DNA of 64,000 nt from an uncultured Anaerobutyricum sp. (GTDB lineage: Bacteria > Bacillota > Clostridia > Lachnospirales > Lachnospiraceae): NCBI RefSeq assembly GCF_934307085.1, contig NZ_CAKRCF010000011.1, forward strand, positions 1-64,000, given 5' to 3'. This document shows positions 33,539 through 42,776 of the stretch, in pieces. Each line of letters starts with the position of its first letter. Position 1 is the stretch's first letter. Both the position numbers and the translations under genes were made by a program. Under the pieces are notes generated by a model. That model was not told where the DNA came from. It saw nothing but the letters and a program-made list of their open reading frames with translations, and ran no database searches.

Positions 33539-33567
33539 TTGAGATAATTGACGTTTTATGGTAAAAT
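33539..33567 (+). promoter_or_regulatory. Promoter of the second alarmone synthetase
   Basis: TTGAGA (33539-33544), 17 bp, TAAAAT (33562-33567), about 55 bp upstream of ATG 33622. It is a reasonable sigma-A match in the divergent gap between the C39 gene and this gene. Confidence 0.55.
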
Positions 33568-33621
33568 TAGACAAGATATTCTACTTGTCGTGGAAATACG
33601 AGATGAAAGGATTGAAGAAAA

Positions 33622-34389
33622 ATGGAACAAAGAAAGAGAATTTTTGGAGCATTAGATGATTTAATGCGGTCACCAATTGGGGAGAGACTTAGAGAGAGGA
33701 TGTTCCGGGAATTATCTACCAAAGAGATACATGAGATGCTTCAAAGAGAACAAAAACCATATAAAGAGCTGATGGCATATTATCAGTGCGCTCTTATGGA
33801 AGTTGAAACAAAGTTTCGTGTGTTAAATGAACAGTTTTCTCTTGCACATAATAGAAATCCAATAGAATCAATCAAAACAAGGGTAAAAAGTCTTGAAAGT
33901 ATAACAGAGAAATTAAATCGAAAAAATCTACCGTTTTCAACGCAAAGTATCGAGGAAAATCTTTCAGATATTGCAGGAATCCGTATTATATGTTCTTTTA
34001 GAGAAGATATTTATTTTCTTGCAGATTGCCTTTTAGAACAGGATGATGTTACATTAGTTCAGCGCAAAGATTATATAGAGAATCCGAAGGACAATGGATA
34101 TCGCAGTCTGCACTTGATTGTAGAAGTACCTATCTTTTTAGAACATAAAAAGAAAATGATGAAGGTAGAAGTACAGCTTCGTACAATCGCAATGGATTTT
34201 TGGGCAAGCCTTGAACATAAGTTAAAATATAAAAAGGATATTGTTTCTGATCAGCTTACGCAAGATTTAAAGCAGTGTGCGGATGAGAGTGCAGCACTTG
34301 ACTTAAAGATGGATGCTATTCGTAAAGAGATAGAGATCTTAAAAGAGCCAAAAGAAGCAGGAAAAGAGATAAAATATCTGCAGGATTAA
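33622..34389 (+). CDS. GTP pyrophosphokinase family small alarmone synthetase
   Basis: A 255-residue (p)ppGpp synthetase-only protein. Motifs: LSDIAGIRIICSF, RKDYIENPKDNGYRSLHLIV (G-loop) and KVEVQLRTIAMDFWASLEHKLKYKK. A helical N-terminal extension of 60 residues and a coiled C-terminal tail (LDLKMDAIRKEIEILKE) resemble RelQ/YjbM, where the tail helps tetramer formation. It is one of two such genes here; the core motifs match the protein at 2272-2886, but this one stands in a housekeeping context with its own promoter. SD GAAAGGA precedes it. Confidence 0.88.
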   Translation: MEQRKRIFGALDDLMRSPIGERLRERMFRELSTKEIHEMLQREQKPYKELMAYYQCALMEVETKFRVLNEQFSLAHNRNPIESIKTRVKSLESITEKLNRKNLPFSTQSIEENLSDIAGIRIICSFREDIYFLADCLLEQDDVTLVQRKDYIENPKDNGYRSLHLIVEVPIFLEHKKKMMKVEVQLRTIAMDFWASLEHKLKYKKDIVSDQLTQDLKQCADESAALDLKMDAIRKEIEILKEPKEAGKEIKYLQD

Positions 34390-34533
34390 AGCAGGACTAT
34401 TGGAATGAATTTTTAAACACGCTGAGAGGGATTACAAATTTTTTGGTAATTTAACAAATCTATAGATAATAAAATATCAGGTATAAATAATAAAAAGGGA
34501 CATATTAAAATGATATAGGCAGGAGGGGTTTAT

Positions 34534-35511
34534 ATGATTTATGTGTCTTTTTTTATTGGATTATTTCTTATATGTAAGGGTGGAGACTGGTTTGTAGATG
34601 CGGCATCTAAGTTATCAGAAGCATTGGGTATTCCTAAATATGTAATAGGGGCTACTATTGTAAGTTTTGCTACAACTATGCCGGAAATTATAGTTTCAGT
34701 GGCTGCGGCATTAAGAGGGCATTCTGTTATGGCAATGGGGAATGCTGTTGGTTCTGTTTCTGCAAATACTGGAATTATTCTGGCATTCAGTTTATTTTTT
34801 TTACCAGTGGCAATTCAGAGAGAAGACTATTTTTTAAAAACAGTGCTATATCTAGGAACGTTATTGATGCTACTTCTTAGCTTTAGAGATAATGTATTTG
34901 ATAAATCGGACTGCTTTTTATTATTAATAGCTGGAATTTTATTTCTTACAGAAAATGTGAAAAATGCATTTCGTGTGAAAAAGAACTTTCAAAGTAGAGC
35001 GAAAAATAAAACAGACAAAGAAATAAATAAAAGAAGTAATAAAAAAATACAAAACCCTATCGCGATATGGAAAATATTTTGCTGGTTTTGCATAGGCGCA
35101 ATCTGTATTGTGTCAGGTTCAGAACTTTTGGTGCGGTCTGCCTGTGAGATAGCACAGAAATTACATATAAGTGAAGATATTATTTCTGTAACAATTGTTG
35201 CTATGGGAACCTCATTACCGGAACTTGTAACCACCATTACAGCAATCATAAAAAAAGAATCTTCTTTATCAGTAGGAAATATCGTAGGAGCAAATATGAT
35301 AGATTCTGCATTTATTCTTCCAATCTGTACGTTGCTCAGTGGAGAAAGGCTTCCAGTTTCGATGCAAATGGCAAAAATAGATATGCCGTTATGTATCATT
35401 ATATCTGTTTGTGCATTACTTCCTATGTTAGTGCGAAAGAAAATTAAACGAAGAGATGGAATAGTAGTTTTTATTATTTACGCAGGATATTTATTATATA
35501 TTTGTAAATGA
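34534..35511 (+). CDS. Calcium/sodium antiporter (CaCA family, YrbG-like)
   Basis: A 325-residue membrane protein with two homologous halves of about five segments each. The alpha-repeat motifs are visible: GATIVSFATTMPEIIVSV and GNAVGSVSANTGIILA in the first half; VTIVAMGTSLPELVTTITA and SVGNIVGANMIDSAFILP in the second. The conserved Glu in PE and PEL binds the cation. A basic loop (KNKTDKEINKRSNKK) joins the halves on the cytoplasmic side. AGGAGGGG precedes ATG 34534. It exchanges Na+ or H+ for Ca2+ across the membrane. Confidence 0.9.
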   Translation: MIYVSFFIGLFLICKGGDWFVDAASKLSEALGIPKYVIGATIVSFATTMPEIIVSVAAALRGHSVMAMGNAVGSVSANTGIILAFSLFFLPVAIQREDYFLKTVLYLGTLLMLLLSFRDNVFDKSDCFLLLIAGILFLTENVKNAFRVKKNFQSRAKNKTDKEINKRSNKKIQNPIAIWKIFCWFCIGAICIVSGSELLVRSACEIAQKLHISEDIISVTIVAMGTSLPELVTTITAIIKKESSLSVGNIVGANMIDSAFILPICTLLSGERLPVSMQMAKIDMPLCIIISVCALLPMLVRKKIKRRDGIVVFIIYAGYLLYICK

Positions 35512-35556
35512 GAAAGTAAGATGGAACCCATCTGCAAAGAAAAAGTTATCTGCATA

Positions 35557-35613
35557 TAAAAAGAGAGAACGCAAAAAAATAATAAGCTTTTCTTTGGTAT
35601 TCTCTCTTTTTTA
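35557..35613. terminator. Bidirectional terminator between antiporter and L,D-transpeptidase-like gene
   Basis: AAAAAGAGAGAA pairs with TTCTCTCTTTTTT around a loop of about 30 nt. A-run and T-run on the two sides allow it to act in both directions at this convergent junction. It does not carry the CTGATTTG/CAGACG ends of the palindrome family. Confidence 0.75.
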
Positions 35614-35652
35614 TGTAAATAGCTTACAGCAAAAAAAGTCAGTAAAACAGGC

Positions 35653-36519
35653 TTATTTAATACTGTTTAAAATGCTCCTAGCATAGGTATAAAGCTTTTT
35701 ATTTGCTTTAATTAATGGATCTGTAGGGTCATATCTTTTTTTCTTATTTTTAATCTTACCGTTAACTCCAGCTAAAGTATAAACACCAAAAGGACCTTTT
35801 TCATTATTTTTTCTGATTACTTTAACCCATACACGTTTCTTTTTGTTTGTCTTTGTAGCAATATCATAGATAAGCTTTGCATTAACAGCCTGAAGACGTA
35901 CGCTGGTTGTTGTCTGGTCTGTTCCCATATTGTTATACAAACCAACTTCTAACTTTCTGTTATTTGTAGTAGTATAACGAGCAGAATGGAAATAGAAGTT
36001 ACCGTGTTTTGTCTTTACACCCCACTGATAGTAATGATATGGGCGGCTCTTCTTATAAATAAACCATCTTACAGCAGAAGTCTTCTCAAGACGGCAACCC
36101 TTTCCTGCCTTTGTACCCTTAGGATTACGGGAAGTAGAACAAACCATTGTCTTTAATGGAATATTGTATTTCTTTGTTTTAGGGTCTTTTGCATAAAGAG
36201 TTACATTGTGTGTTTTTGTATTAACGACAATTGTAATATCTTTTTTTATCCATTTTTTGTAATTAAGTTTAAATAAGTCTGTGACTAACTGTCCATTGCT
36301 GTTAAAATAAAACTTATATGTTTTGTTGTCAGAGTAGCTTTTTAATGTTCTCCAACCTGTCACTTTTTTACCATTTTTGTAATAGGATATAGTTTTATTT
36401 GCATTCTGAATCCATCCATTTTGAGGAGTAGTAGCAGCAGATGCAGTCATTGGGATACTACCCATTAAAATAGTGACAGATAACATAAGTGATAATAACA
36501 GTGATGTGATTTTTTTCAT
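35653..36519 (-). CDS. L,D-transpeptidase (YkuD)-like protein with Ser at the catalytic Cys position
   Basis: A 288-residue secreted protein. The signal peptide (LLLSLMLSVTILMGSIPMT) is followed by a cell-wall-binding-like repeat (WIQNANKTISYYKNGKKVTG) and a YkuD domain from about residue 95 (DITIVVNTKTHNVTLY). The family motif HG...SHGCVRL is represented by KTKHGNFYFHSARY and later DQTTTSVRLQAVNAKLIYD, so the Cys position is Ser (codon AGC at about 35912-35914). Active enzymes crosslink peptidoglycan through that Cys. The protein may be inactive, a binding protein or a variant. No operon partner. Confidence 0.8.
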   Translation of the reverse strand: MKKITSLLLSLMLSVTILMGSIPMTASAATTPQNGWIQNANKTISYYKNGKKVTGWRTLKSYSDNKTYKFYFNSNGQLVTDLFKLNYKKWIKKDITIVVNTKTHNVTLYAKDPKTKKYNIPLKTMVCSTSRNPKGTKAGKGCRLEKTSAVRWFIYKKSRPYHYYQWGVKTKHGNFYFHSARYTTTNNRKLEVGLYNNMGTDQTTTSVRLQAVNAKLIYDIATKTNKKKRVWVKVIRKNNEKGPFGVYTLAGVNGKIKNKKKRYDPTDPLIKANKKLYTYARSILNSIK

Positions 36520-36789
36520 TATACCTTTCCTTTCTTTTGTAGTTTTACTAACTATCTCAGTATAATGGAAATGTGAGATAAAGTCAATAAAGGAGACTTT
36601 CTTAGCATTTACGCATAAGGAAAAAATTCTTTGTTTTATATATAATTTTATTATAAATATTTGAATAAAAAGGACAAATATGTTTATTGAAGAAGGGGAT
36701 ATTTTGTGAAAAACAGAGTTGACAATAAGAATACATAGTGTTATAGTTCAAATAGAACAAATAGAATTCACAACGAGAGGGTGAAGATT

Positions 36790-37827
36790 ATGGTAACAAA
36801 AACGGATTATTATGAAGTTCTTGGAATAAATAGAAATGCAGATGATAAAGCAATAAAGAAAGCATATCGTAAATTAGCAAAGAAATATCACCCAGATATC
36901 AATCCTGGGGATACGAATGCGGAAGCAAAGTTTAAAGAAATTACGGAAGCCTACGAGATTTTAAGCGACTCGGAAAAAAGGAAACTTTATGACCAGTTTG
37001 GTCATGCTGCTTTTGATGGAACCGGTGCACAGTCTGGTGCCTATAGTAATGCTGGAGGCTTTGGCGGTTTTGGAGGAAGCGGAGGTTTCCGTGGAGGCAC
37101 ATATCGTTCAAATAATGGGAATGGTTATCAGGAATTCCATTTTGAAGGTGGTGATATGGGCGATATCTTTGAAAACTTTTTTGGCAGCGGCTTTAAAAAA
37201 TCTGGTTTCCAAAACGGCTTCGGCAAAAACGGAAACTTTAACAATGGATTTAACGGCAATTTCCGACAAAGTGGAGGATTTGGAAATCGTCAATCCTATC
37301 AGACAAAAGGAAACGATGTTCATGCAGACATCCAGGTAAGTTTTGATGCGGCGGTCTTTGGTAAAAAAGAAACCATTCATTTAAAAGATGAAAATGGAAA
37401 AGTACAGGCATTAGAAGTCAACATTCCAGCAGGAATAGAGACCGGACAAAGTATCCGTCTGAAGGGAAAAGGTTCTCCTGGCTATAATGGTGGAGCCGCG
37501 GGCGATTTATTCCTAAAAGTAACCGTTTCAGAAAAATCAGGCTTTAAGAGAGAAGGACAGGACATTTCCAATACCGTGTCTATTCCATTTATCACGGCTG
37601 TTCTTGGCGGAGATGTCACAGTACCGACCATTTATGGCAATGTCCGTTGTAGCATTAAACCGGGAACACAATCCGGCAGTAAGTTAAGACTTCGTGGAAA
37701 GGGCATTGTCTCTATGAAGAATTCTTCTGTACATGGTGATCAGTATACTACGATAGAGGTGCAGGTTCCGAAGAATCTGACTCCGAAAGCAAAACAGAAG
37801 TTGAGGGAATTTGTAGCGGAATTATAG
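36790..37827 (+). CDS. DnaJ-class co-chaperone without zinc finger (CbpA type)
   Basis: A 345-residue J-protein. ATG 36790 follows GAGAGG. The J domain (residues 1-70) has [20 protein letters not shown], the HPD triad in KYHPDINPG, and [14 protein letters not shown] long Gly/Phe/Asn-rich region (about 80-175) follows, then the C-terminal substrate-binding domains ([61 protein letters not shown]). The CxxCxGxG zinc repeats of class A DnaJ are absent, so it is class B. It stimulates DnaK ATPase. The stop lies one base before palindromic element G. Confidence 0.92.
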   Translation: MVTKTDYYEVLGINRNADDKAIKKAYRKLAKKYHPDINPGDTNAEAKFKEITEAYEILSDSEKRKLYDQFGHAAFDGTGAQSGAYSNAGGFGGFGGSGGFRGGTYRSNNGNGYQEFHFEGGDMGDIFENFFGSGFKKSGFQNGFGKNGNFNNGFNGNFRQSGGFGNRQSYQTKGNDVHADIQVSFDAAVFGKKETIHLKDENGKVQALEVNIPAGIETGQSIRLKGKGSPGYNGGAAGDLFLKVTVSEKSGFKREGQDISNTVSIPFITAVLGGDVTVPTIYGNVRCSIKPGTQSGSKLRLRGKGIVSMKNSSVHGDQYTTIEVQVPKNLTPKAKQKLREFVAEL

Positions 37828-38200
37828 ATTCTGATTTGTCGAGCTAAACAGACGCTGCTGTGAAGGAGTTTGTGGTCGGATTACATCGATAGCTTCTAAA
37901 AGAGGGATTTATTCTAAGGTTGATTTTGTTCCGTTGTGCTAAACGCTCCGTTTTGCCTGATAGAACAACCTTGCTCAAAAACGAGCTCGCAAGGTTACAG
38001 TCAAAACTCCACAGCACAAAGTCACAAAATACAACCTTAGAATAAATCCCTCTTTTCCAGTTTTTTTGAGCAATCCGATAGAAGACCATCTACAGCAGCT
38101 CAAAAGGAGATATTGTTTCGTCTCTCTGTTCAATACTACTTCTGGCAATCCGACTACATATTTTCCTTAGCGGCGTCTGTCCAGCCACACAAATTAGAAT
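37828..38200. repeat. Palindromic element G (class 2, about 370 bp)
   Basis: ATTCTGATTTGT at 37828 and ACAAATTAGAAT at 38189-38200 are the ends, with CAGACG/CGTCTGT inside. The inner arms 37898-37922 and 38032-38056 are perfectly complementary (AGAGGGATTTATTCTAAGG). The core has GTGCTAAACGCTCCGTTTTG and CAAAACTCCACAGCACAAAG, both found inverted in element H. The right end abuts the stop of the truncated minus-strand gene. Confidence 0.75.
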
Positions 38201-38572
38201 TTAACCTGCATATTCAGGATTTGCCTCTCTTACGTATTCGGCATAATTTTCTTTTAAATATTGATTAAAAATTTCTGCTTCGGTTAAGCCTTCTGTTATG
38301 ATGGAAGGGTATTCCGTATGGACTTTTTCGCGTAGGGTCTGTGTGGTGTGTCCTGCACCTCCTACGATAATGTAATGTTTTGCAATTTTATTCTGAATCG
38401 CTTCGGCAAGTACGTCTCCACCGCAGATAATACTACCGCCGAACAGGACAAAGATGTCTGCCTGTGGAATGTTATATTTTTTTGTAAGAGCAGAAGGGGT
38501 AAGTTCTTCTATGTCTCTTTTTCCACAGAAATTTCCAAGAGCATTGATTGCGTTTATTGTTTGTTGATCCAT
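38201..38572 (-). pseudogene. Truncated YdcF-family (DUF218) protein
   Basis: A 123-residue frame with the N-terminal half of a YdcF-like protein: DIFVLFGGSIICGGDVLAEA, then HYIIVGGAGHTTQTLREKV and TEAEIFNQYLKENY. Full-length relatives run to 200 residues or more, continuing with an Asn/Thr-rich substrate loop after the ExEIF helix. Here that part is missing and the frame ends in EANPEYAG directly at the border of palindromic element G. I read it as a gene shortened by the element or by an associated deletion. It could still be expressed: SD GGAGGAAT is intact. Confidence 0.65.
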
Positions 38573-38698
38573 GTCTCTATTCCTCCATTATGTTACTGCT
38601 ATATGCATTTTTCAAACACAGGCTAGTCATTTTAAATCTTTTCAAATGAATGATTGGTTGAAGACTCGTTTTTTACGAGAGCTTTTAAATATCTTTTG

Positions 38699-38727
38699 TT
38701 GCGATACTTTTCTAAAGTAAGTATAAT
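38699..38727 (+). promoter_or_regulatory. Promoter of the AAA-ATPase/nuclease gene
   Basis: TTGCGA (38699-38704), 17 bp, TATAAT (38722-38727), about 38 bp before ATG 38766. The spacing and -10 match are good, the -35 is moderate. Confidence 0.6.
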
Positions 38728-38765
38728 ATTAAATATAACATAGTTTTAAGAAAAGAGGTGCAATT

Positions 38766-40361
38766 ATGGGAATTTATTTGAATCCAGGGACAATAGAATT
38801 TCAGGAAAGTATAAATTCAGAAATATATATAGATAAGACAATGCTTATTGAGAGAACAAATGCAGCTCTTAGAACAAAACAAAAATATATGTGTATCAGC
38901 CGTCCGCGAAGATTTGGCAAATCAATGGCGGCGGATATGCTTGCGGCGTATTACGGAAAAGATAATGATTCAGCGGCATTATTTGATGGATTAGAGATTA
39001 GTCACTCTGAGACATTCTCTACACATTTAAATAAATATAATGTTTTTAAGATAAATATGCAGGAATTTTTAAGCATGACACAGAATGCAGATGAGATGCT
39101 TAAAGTGCTTCAAAAAAGGCTACTTAAAGAATTAAAATATAAATATCCAGAATATGTAGATAGTGATAATCTGATATTTGCCATGCAGGATATTTTCTCT
39201 TATACAGGGCAGTCATTTATTATTTTAATTGATGAGTGGGATTGTCTGTTTCGTGAATATAAACAGGATGAGGAGGCACAGAGAAAATATTTAGATTTTT
39301 TAAGGGTATGGTTAAAGGATAAAGCATATATTGCTCTTGCTTATATGACAGGAATTCTTCCGGTTAAAAAGTACGGAACGCATTCTGCACTAAATATGTT
39401 TATGGAATATTCAATGACAGACCCCGGAAATATGGCAGAATATTTTGGATTCACAGAAAAAGAAGTAGAAAGTCTTTGCGTAGAATATGGAATGAGTATA
39501 GAGGAAACAAAGGCGTGGTATAACGGATACGGTCTCTATAGCCATAACAAACAGGAAGACATTTTATATTCTATTTACAATCCAAAGTCAGTCGTGGAAG
39601 CAATGTTACGTCACAGATTTGGAAACTACTGGAATCAGACGGAAACCTATGAGGCGCTTAAGGTATATATTCAGATGAATATGGATGGCTTAAAAGATGC
39701 TATTGTTGAGATGCTCGCGGGTAATAGCGTAAGAATTAATATAGGTACATTTCATAATGATATGACGACATTTGCAACAAGAGATGATATTTTGACATTG
39801 CTTGTGCATTTGGGATATCTTACTTATGACGTGGAAAAAGAATCTGTTAGAATTCCGAATAAAGAGGTGGCGAAAGAGTATATTAATGCAATTAGTACGA
39901 TGGATTGGAAAGAGGTAATTTCCTCTATAAATAATTCAAGGAGATTGTTAGAGGCTTTATGGAATTTAGACGCAGGTAAAGTAGCAGCAGGAGTAGACAA
40001 GGCGCATGAAGAAATTTCTATTCTTCAATATAATGATGAAAATTCATTGAGCTGTACGATTTCATTGGCGTTTTATTTTGCAAGAGAATACTATACGATA
40101 GTACGGGAACTGCCAACGGGAAAAGGCTTTGCGGATATTTGCCTAATTCCACGAAAGATTCATATGGATAAACCAGCAGTAGTTATTGAATTAAAGTGGG
40201 ATAAGAGTGCATCAGGTGCAATTTCACAAATAAAAGAGAAAAAATATATAGAGGCTCTATCAGAATATCAGGGCAATTTAATTCTGGCAGGAATTAATTA
40301 TGATAAAAAAACAAAAAAGCATACTTGCTTGATAGAGAAGGTAAACTATAATTTGAGATAG
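38766..40361 (+). CDS. AAA-ATPase-like and PD-(D/E)xK nuclease protein (DUF1703 type)
   Basis: A 531-residue protein of a family common in gut Bacteroidetes and Clostridia. The N-terminal AAA domain has FQESINSEIYIDKTMLIE, CISRPRRFGKSMAADMLAAY (P-loop variant) and FIILIDEWDCLFRE (Walker B). The middle has WYNGYGL and YNPKSVVEAM. The C-terminal nuclease fold shows GKGFADICLIPRK (Asp), then PAVVIELKWDKSA (ExK) and YDKKTKKHTCLIEKV. The role is unproven; mobile or defence functions have been suggested. It has its own promoter, SD AAGAGGTG, and is followed by a decayed relative. Confidence 0.85.
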   Translation: MGIYLNPGTIEFQESINSEIYIDKTMLIERTNAALRTKQKYMCISRPRRFGKSMAADMLAAYYGKDNDSAALFDGLEISHSETFSTHLNKYNVFKINMQEFLSMTQNADEMLKVLQKRLLKELKYKYPEYVDSDNLIFAMQDIFSYTGQSFIILIDEWDCLFREYKQDEEAQRKYLDFLRVWLKDKAYIALAYMTGILPVKKYGTHSALNMFMEYSMTDPGNMAEYFGFTEKEVESLCVEYGMSIEETKAWYNGYGLYSHNKQEDILYSIYNPKSVVEAMLRHRFGNYWNQTETYEALKVYIQMNMDGLKDAIVEMLAGNSVRINIGTFHNDMTTFATRDDILTLLVHLGYLTYDVEKESVRIPNKEVAKEYINAISTMDWKEVISSINNSRRLLEALWNLDAGKVAAGVDKAHEEISILQYNDENSLSCTISLAFYFAREYYTIVRELPTGKGFADICLIPRKIHMDKPAVVIELKWDKSASGAISQIKEKKYIEALSEYQGNLILAGINYDKKTKKHTCLIEKVNYNLR

Positions 40362-40418
40362 AATCGAAAGGGGATGTTAAAGTGGGGCTGTTTTTAAATA
40401 TATGACCGATATAAAAAA

Positions 40419-40574
40419 TATACGAGAAAACCCTGTATTACAAGAGAAGAACTAAGAGAATGGTACGATGGATACTATACAGCAGCAAGAGAAAGAATAT
40501 ATATAGTATGTGCTTTATCTGATAATCAGATTTCGAATTACTGGACGAATTCTGGCAGTGGGAATAGGCTATAA
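40419..40574 (+). pseudogene. Remnant of a second AAA-ATPase/DUF1703 gene
   Basis: A frame without start encodes EELREWYDGYYTAA, then SDNQISNYWTNSGSGN, ending in TAA at 40572-40574. These two segments match conserved blocks of the preceding family (E..WYNGY and ..F.NYWTxTG), here brought too close together, so the middle is deleted and the rest is lost. It shows that the family was present in tandem. It lies between the intact gene and the SGNH hydrolase. Confidence 0.7.
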
Positions 40575-40616
40575 TAAACAGAATAAAAAACACAGTTGCA
40601 AAGTAGAGGTGCTAAA

Positions 40617-41252
40617 ATGACAACAATTTTATGCTACGGAGATTCAAACACCTATGGTTATAATCCAGTAAATGGTTTACGTTATCCAAAAGATATACGT
40701 TGGACGGGTGTATTACAAAAGTTGCTTGGTGAAGATTATGCAGTCATAGAAGAAGGCTGTAATGGAAGGACAACAGTTTTTGAAGACATTGCCGAACCGT
40801 GGAAAGCAGGACTTGGCTATTTAAAGCCTTGTCTAAATACGCATAAGCCGATTGATTTTGTAATCATGATGCTCGGAAGTAATGATTTAAAAAGAATGTT
40901 TCATGCATCGGCAAAAGAGATTGCAGATGGAGCAGAGCAATTAGTAAGTACTATAAAAGAGTTTACGAAAGAAAAACAAGGTTTCATATCGAAAGTAATT
41001 CTAGTATCGCCTCCAGAGATTGGAGCGGATATTGCAACTTCAGAATTTGCCCGGTCATTTGATGAGGATGCGATTGAACGTTCAAAGGAACTTTCAGCTT
41101 TCTATGAAAAAATCGCTAAAAAATATGATTGCATTTTCTTTGATGCGGCAAAAGTGATAGAATCATCGAAAGTGGATTCTCTTCATTTGATGCCGGAGGC
41201 ACATAAAAAACTGGCAGAAGAACTTTATAAATGCATTAAGGAAAATGAATAA
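40617..41252 (+). CDS. SGNH/GDSL-type hydrolase (arylesterase-like)
   Basis: A 211-residue cytoplasmic esterase. ATG 40617 follows GAGGTGC. The four SGNH blocks are visible: ILCYGDSNTYGYNP (Ser), NGRTT (Gly), VIMMLGSNDLKRMF (Asn) and the C-terminal DSLHLMPEAHKKLA (Asp-x-x-His). This subgroup hydrolyses short esters, often deacetylating sugars. The substrate is not evident. The stop is 16 bp before the next small gene, so they are probably cotranscribed. No signal peptide. Confidence 0.88.
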   Translation: MTTILCYGDSNTYGYNPVNGLRYPKDIRWTGVLQKLLGEDYAVIEEGCNGRTTVFEDIAEPWKAGLGYLKPCLNTHKPIDFVIMMLGSNDLKRMFHASAKEIADGAEQLVSTIKEFTKEKQGFISKVILVSPPEIGADIATSEFARSFDEDAIERSKELSAFYEKIAKKYDCIFFDAAKVIESSKVDSLHLMPEAHKKLAEELYKCIKENE

Positions 41253-41268
41253 GAAAAGAGGTCAAATC

Positions 41269-41463
41269 ATGCAGGTAAAAATCATAAAGAAAAATGACGA
41301 ATACTCCTCAGAGTACGCAGTAGGAGATATTTTTGAAGTAGAAGCCTTAAAAAAATTGCCGAGAGCAATGAATTTGATAAAAGTAACACCACAGAAAATC
41401 GAATTTTCAAACAGTGATTTTAAGAATATGGGTGGAGATATCAGACAGAGTATTATATTCTAG
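41269..41463 (+). CDS. Small hypothetical protein
   Basis: A 64-residue beta-rich protein, MQVKIIKKNDEYSSEYAVGD at the N-terminus, then IFEVEALKKLPRAMNLI. ATG 41269 follows AGAGGTCA. It resembles small SH3-like proteins (DxFEVxxL) but I cannot assign a family. It is coupled to the SGNH gene by spacing and ends 18 bp before the mecA promoter. Confidence 0.55.
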   Translation: MQVKIIKKNDEYSSEYAVGDIFEVEALKKLPRAMNLIKVTPQKIEFSNSDFKNMGGDIRQSIIF

Positions 41464-41480
41464 AACTTGGCACTCAACCC

Positions 41481-41508
41481 TTGACATGGCTAATAATATC
41501 TGTATAAT
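41481..41508 (+). promoter_or_regulatory. Promoter of mecA
   Basis: TTGACA (41481-41486), 16 bp, TATAAT (41503-41508): consensus boxes, 40 bp before the MecA start. Confidence 0.75.
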
Positions 41509-41548
41509 AAAATTAGGCAGAACAAATGGCCTTGAAAGAAGGGATAAT

Positions 41549-42406
41549 ATGTTTTTTTGGAAAATAGATGATGAGACCATACGATGCCTTATTAATAAGG
41601 AAGAGATAGGGCAGATGGGCTTTGATTTAAAAGAGCTTAGTGAAGATAATGAGCAGATGGAAGAATTTTTAAATGCTGTTATTGCGGATTCTAAGAATTA
41701 TATTGAGTGGAATACGGAGAATGGAGTGCAGAACTATATTGCAAGATCACTTCCATCAGAACAGTTTTTGATTACGATTAGCTGTACATTTCAGGATATT
41801 GCGATTGACAGGGACTTAGACCAGATTAAGAAGATGACGACTGCGTTAAAAGAACGAATTTCTGATGATAGGATTGATAGTATCTACTCTCTGACAGGAG
41901 AGGAGAAGGAGCGGGAGTTTGAATCCTTAGCAAGAGACCTTCATGATGTATGCATGGGGAATACCAGTGCCAGTGAAAAGACTGCTGAAGAAGCAGCAAA
42001 AAATAGGCAGGATACATCGCAAGAAGTATCTTTCCAGCAATCAGCACCGACGAAACAATCTGGTTCCTCAATGACAGGTAAGGAAGAAAAAAAGCCGGAT
42101 GTAAGACCGCATATTCCTGCACAGAAGCTTATATTTGAGAACTTTCATAATCTGATGGACTTTTGTTCTCTTTTGAATAAAGATTATTTTATTCCATCAA
42201 GTCTTTATAAGGAAGCAGAGAAGTATATTTTATTGGTGGAGTTTCCAATAGAGATGGATAATTCTCAGATTATTACATTCATGATAACCGCAGAAGAATA
42301 CGGTGCAGAATGTTCGAATCAGAGACTGGATGGATATTATCTGTCAGAACATTCGAAGCTGATTATTAAAGAAAAGGCGTTGGAGACACTTTTTAGAATG
42401 AATTAG
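41549..42406 (+). CDS. mecA: Adaptor protein MecA
   Basis: A 285-residue adaptor of the MecA/YpbH family that delivers substrates to ClpCP. ATG 41549 follows GAAGG and the promoter at 41481. The N-terminal domain reads WKIDDETIRCLINKEEI, then MGFDLKELSEDNEQMEEFLN, typical of MecA substrate-binding domains. A low-complexity Lys/Glu/Ser/Gln linker (about 145-185) separates the ClpC-binding C-terminal domain (IFENFHNLMDFCSLL, YIPSSLY-like YFIPSSLYKEAEKYILLVEF). It is longer than the Bacillus protein because of the linker. clpC is not in the window. Confidence 0.85.
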   Translation: MFFWKIDDETIRCLINKEEIGQMGFDLKELSEDNEQMEEFLNAVIADSKNYIEWNTENGVQNYIARSLPSEQFLITISCTFQDIAIDRDLDQIKKMTTALKERISDDRIDSIYSLTGEEKEREFESLARDLHDVCMGNTSASEKTAEEAAKNRQDTSQEVSFQQSAPTKQSGSSMTGKEEKKPDVRPHIPAQKLIFENFHNLMDFCSLLNKDYFIPSSLYKEAEKYILLVEFPIEMDNSQIITFMITAEEYGAECSNQRLDGYYLSEHSKLIIKEKALETLFRMN

Positions 42407-42567
42407 ACGGAAACTCACAGGATATTATTGTTTCTTAATGCGTAAGACTTTTAATATCAATAGGATATGAAAGCATTTTAATACATGGAATTCTGGCGGA
42501 TGGTTTCTATCTTCTAAGAAGAGTGCATAATTACATATAACCAAAAACGAATAATTATGATATACTA

Positions 42568-42604
42568 ACAGGGAACTGGTTAAAAACTGGTTCTCTGTTT
42601 TTTA
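42568..42604 (+). terminator. Terminator hairpin after mecA
   Basis: ACAGGGAAC pairs with GTTCTCTGT, followed by TTTTTTAT. It lies about 160 bp after the mecA stop. A TGATATACT extended -10 box (42558-42566) abuts it on the 5' side. Otherwise the gap 42407-42776 holds only weak promoter-like boxes for the next gene (TATAAT at 42732-42737). Confidence 0.75.
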
Positions 42605-42776
42605 TAATATGTAATTATCTAGAGGCAGAGATATTTTTGAAAATTTATTCTGGAAATTTACATGGCAAAGTAAGTATATGCAAAAAAGATATCGAAAATG
42701 TAGTTTTGTAAACAGATTCAGAATAATTGTTATAATTTTACAGAATGTTTAAAATAAAAGAAGGGACAGAATACAT

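Noticed and set aside
37844-38089. 81-residue frame on the minus strand next to dnaJ
   Set aside because: It is entirely within palindromic element G; no family resemblance.
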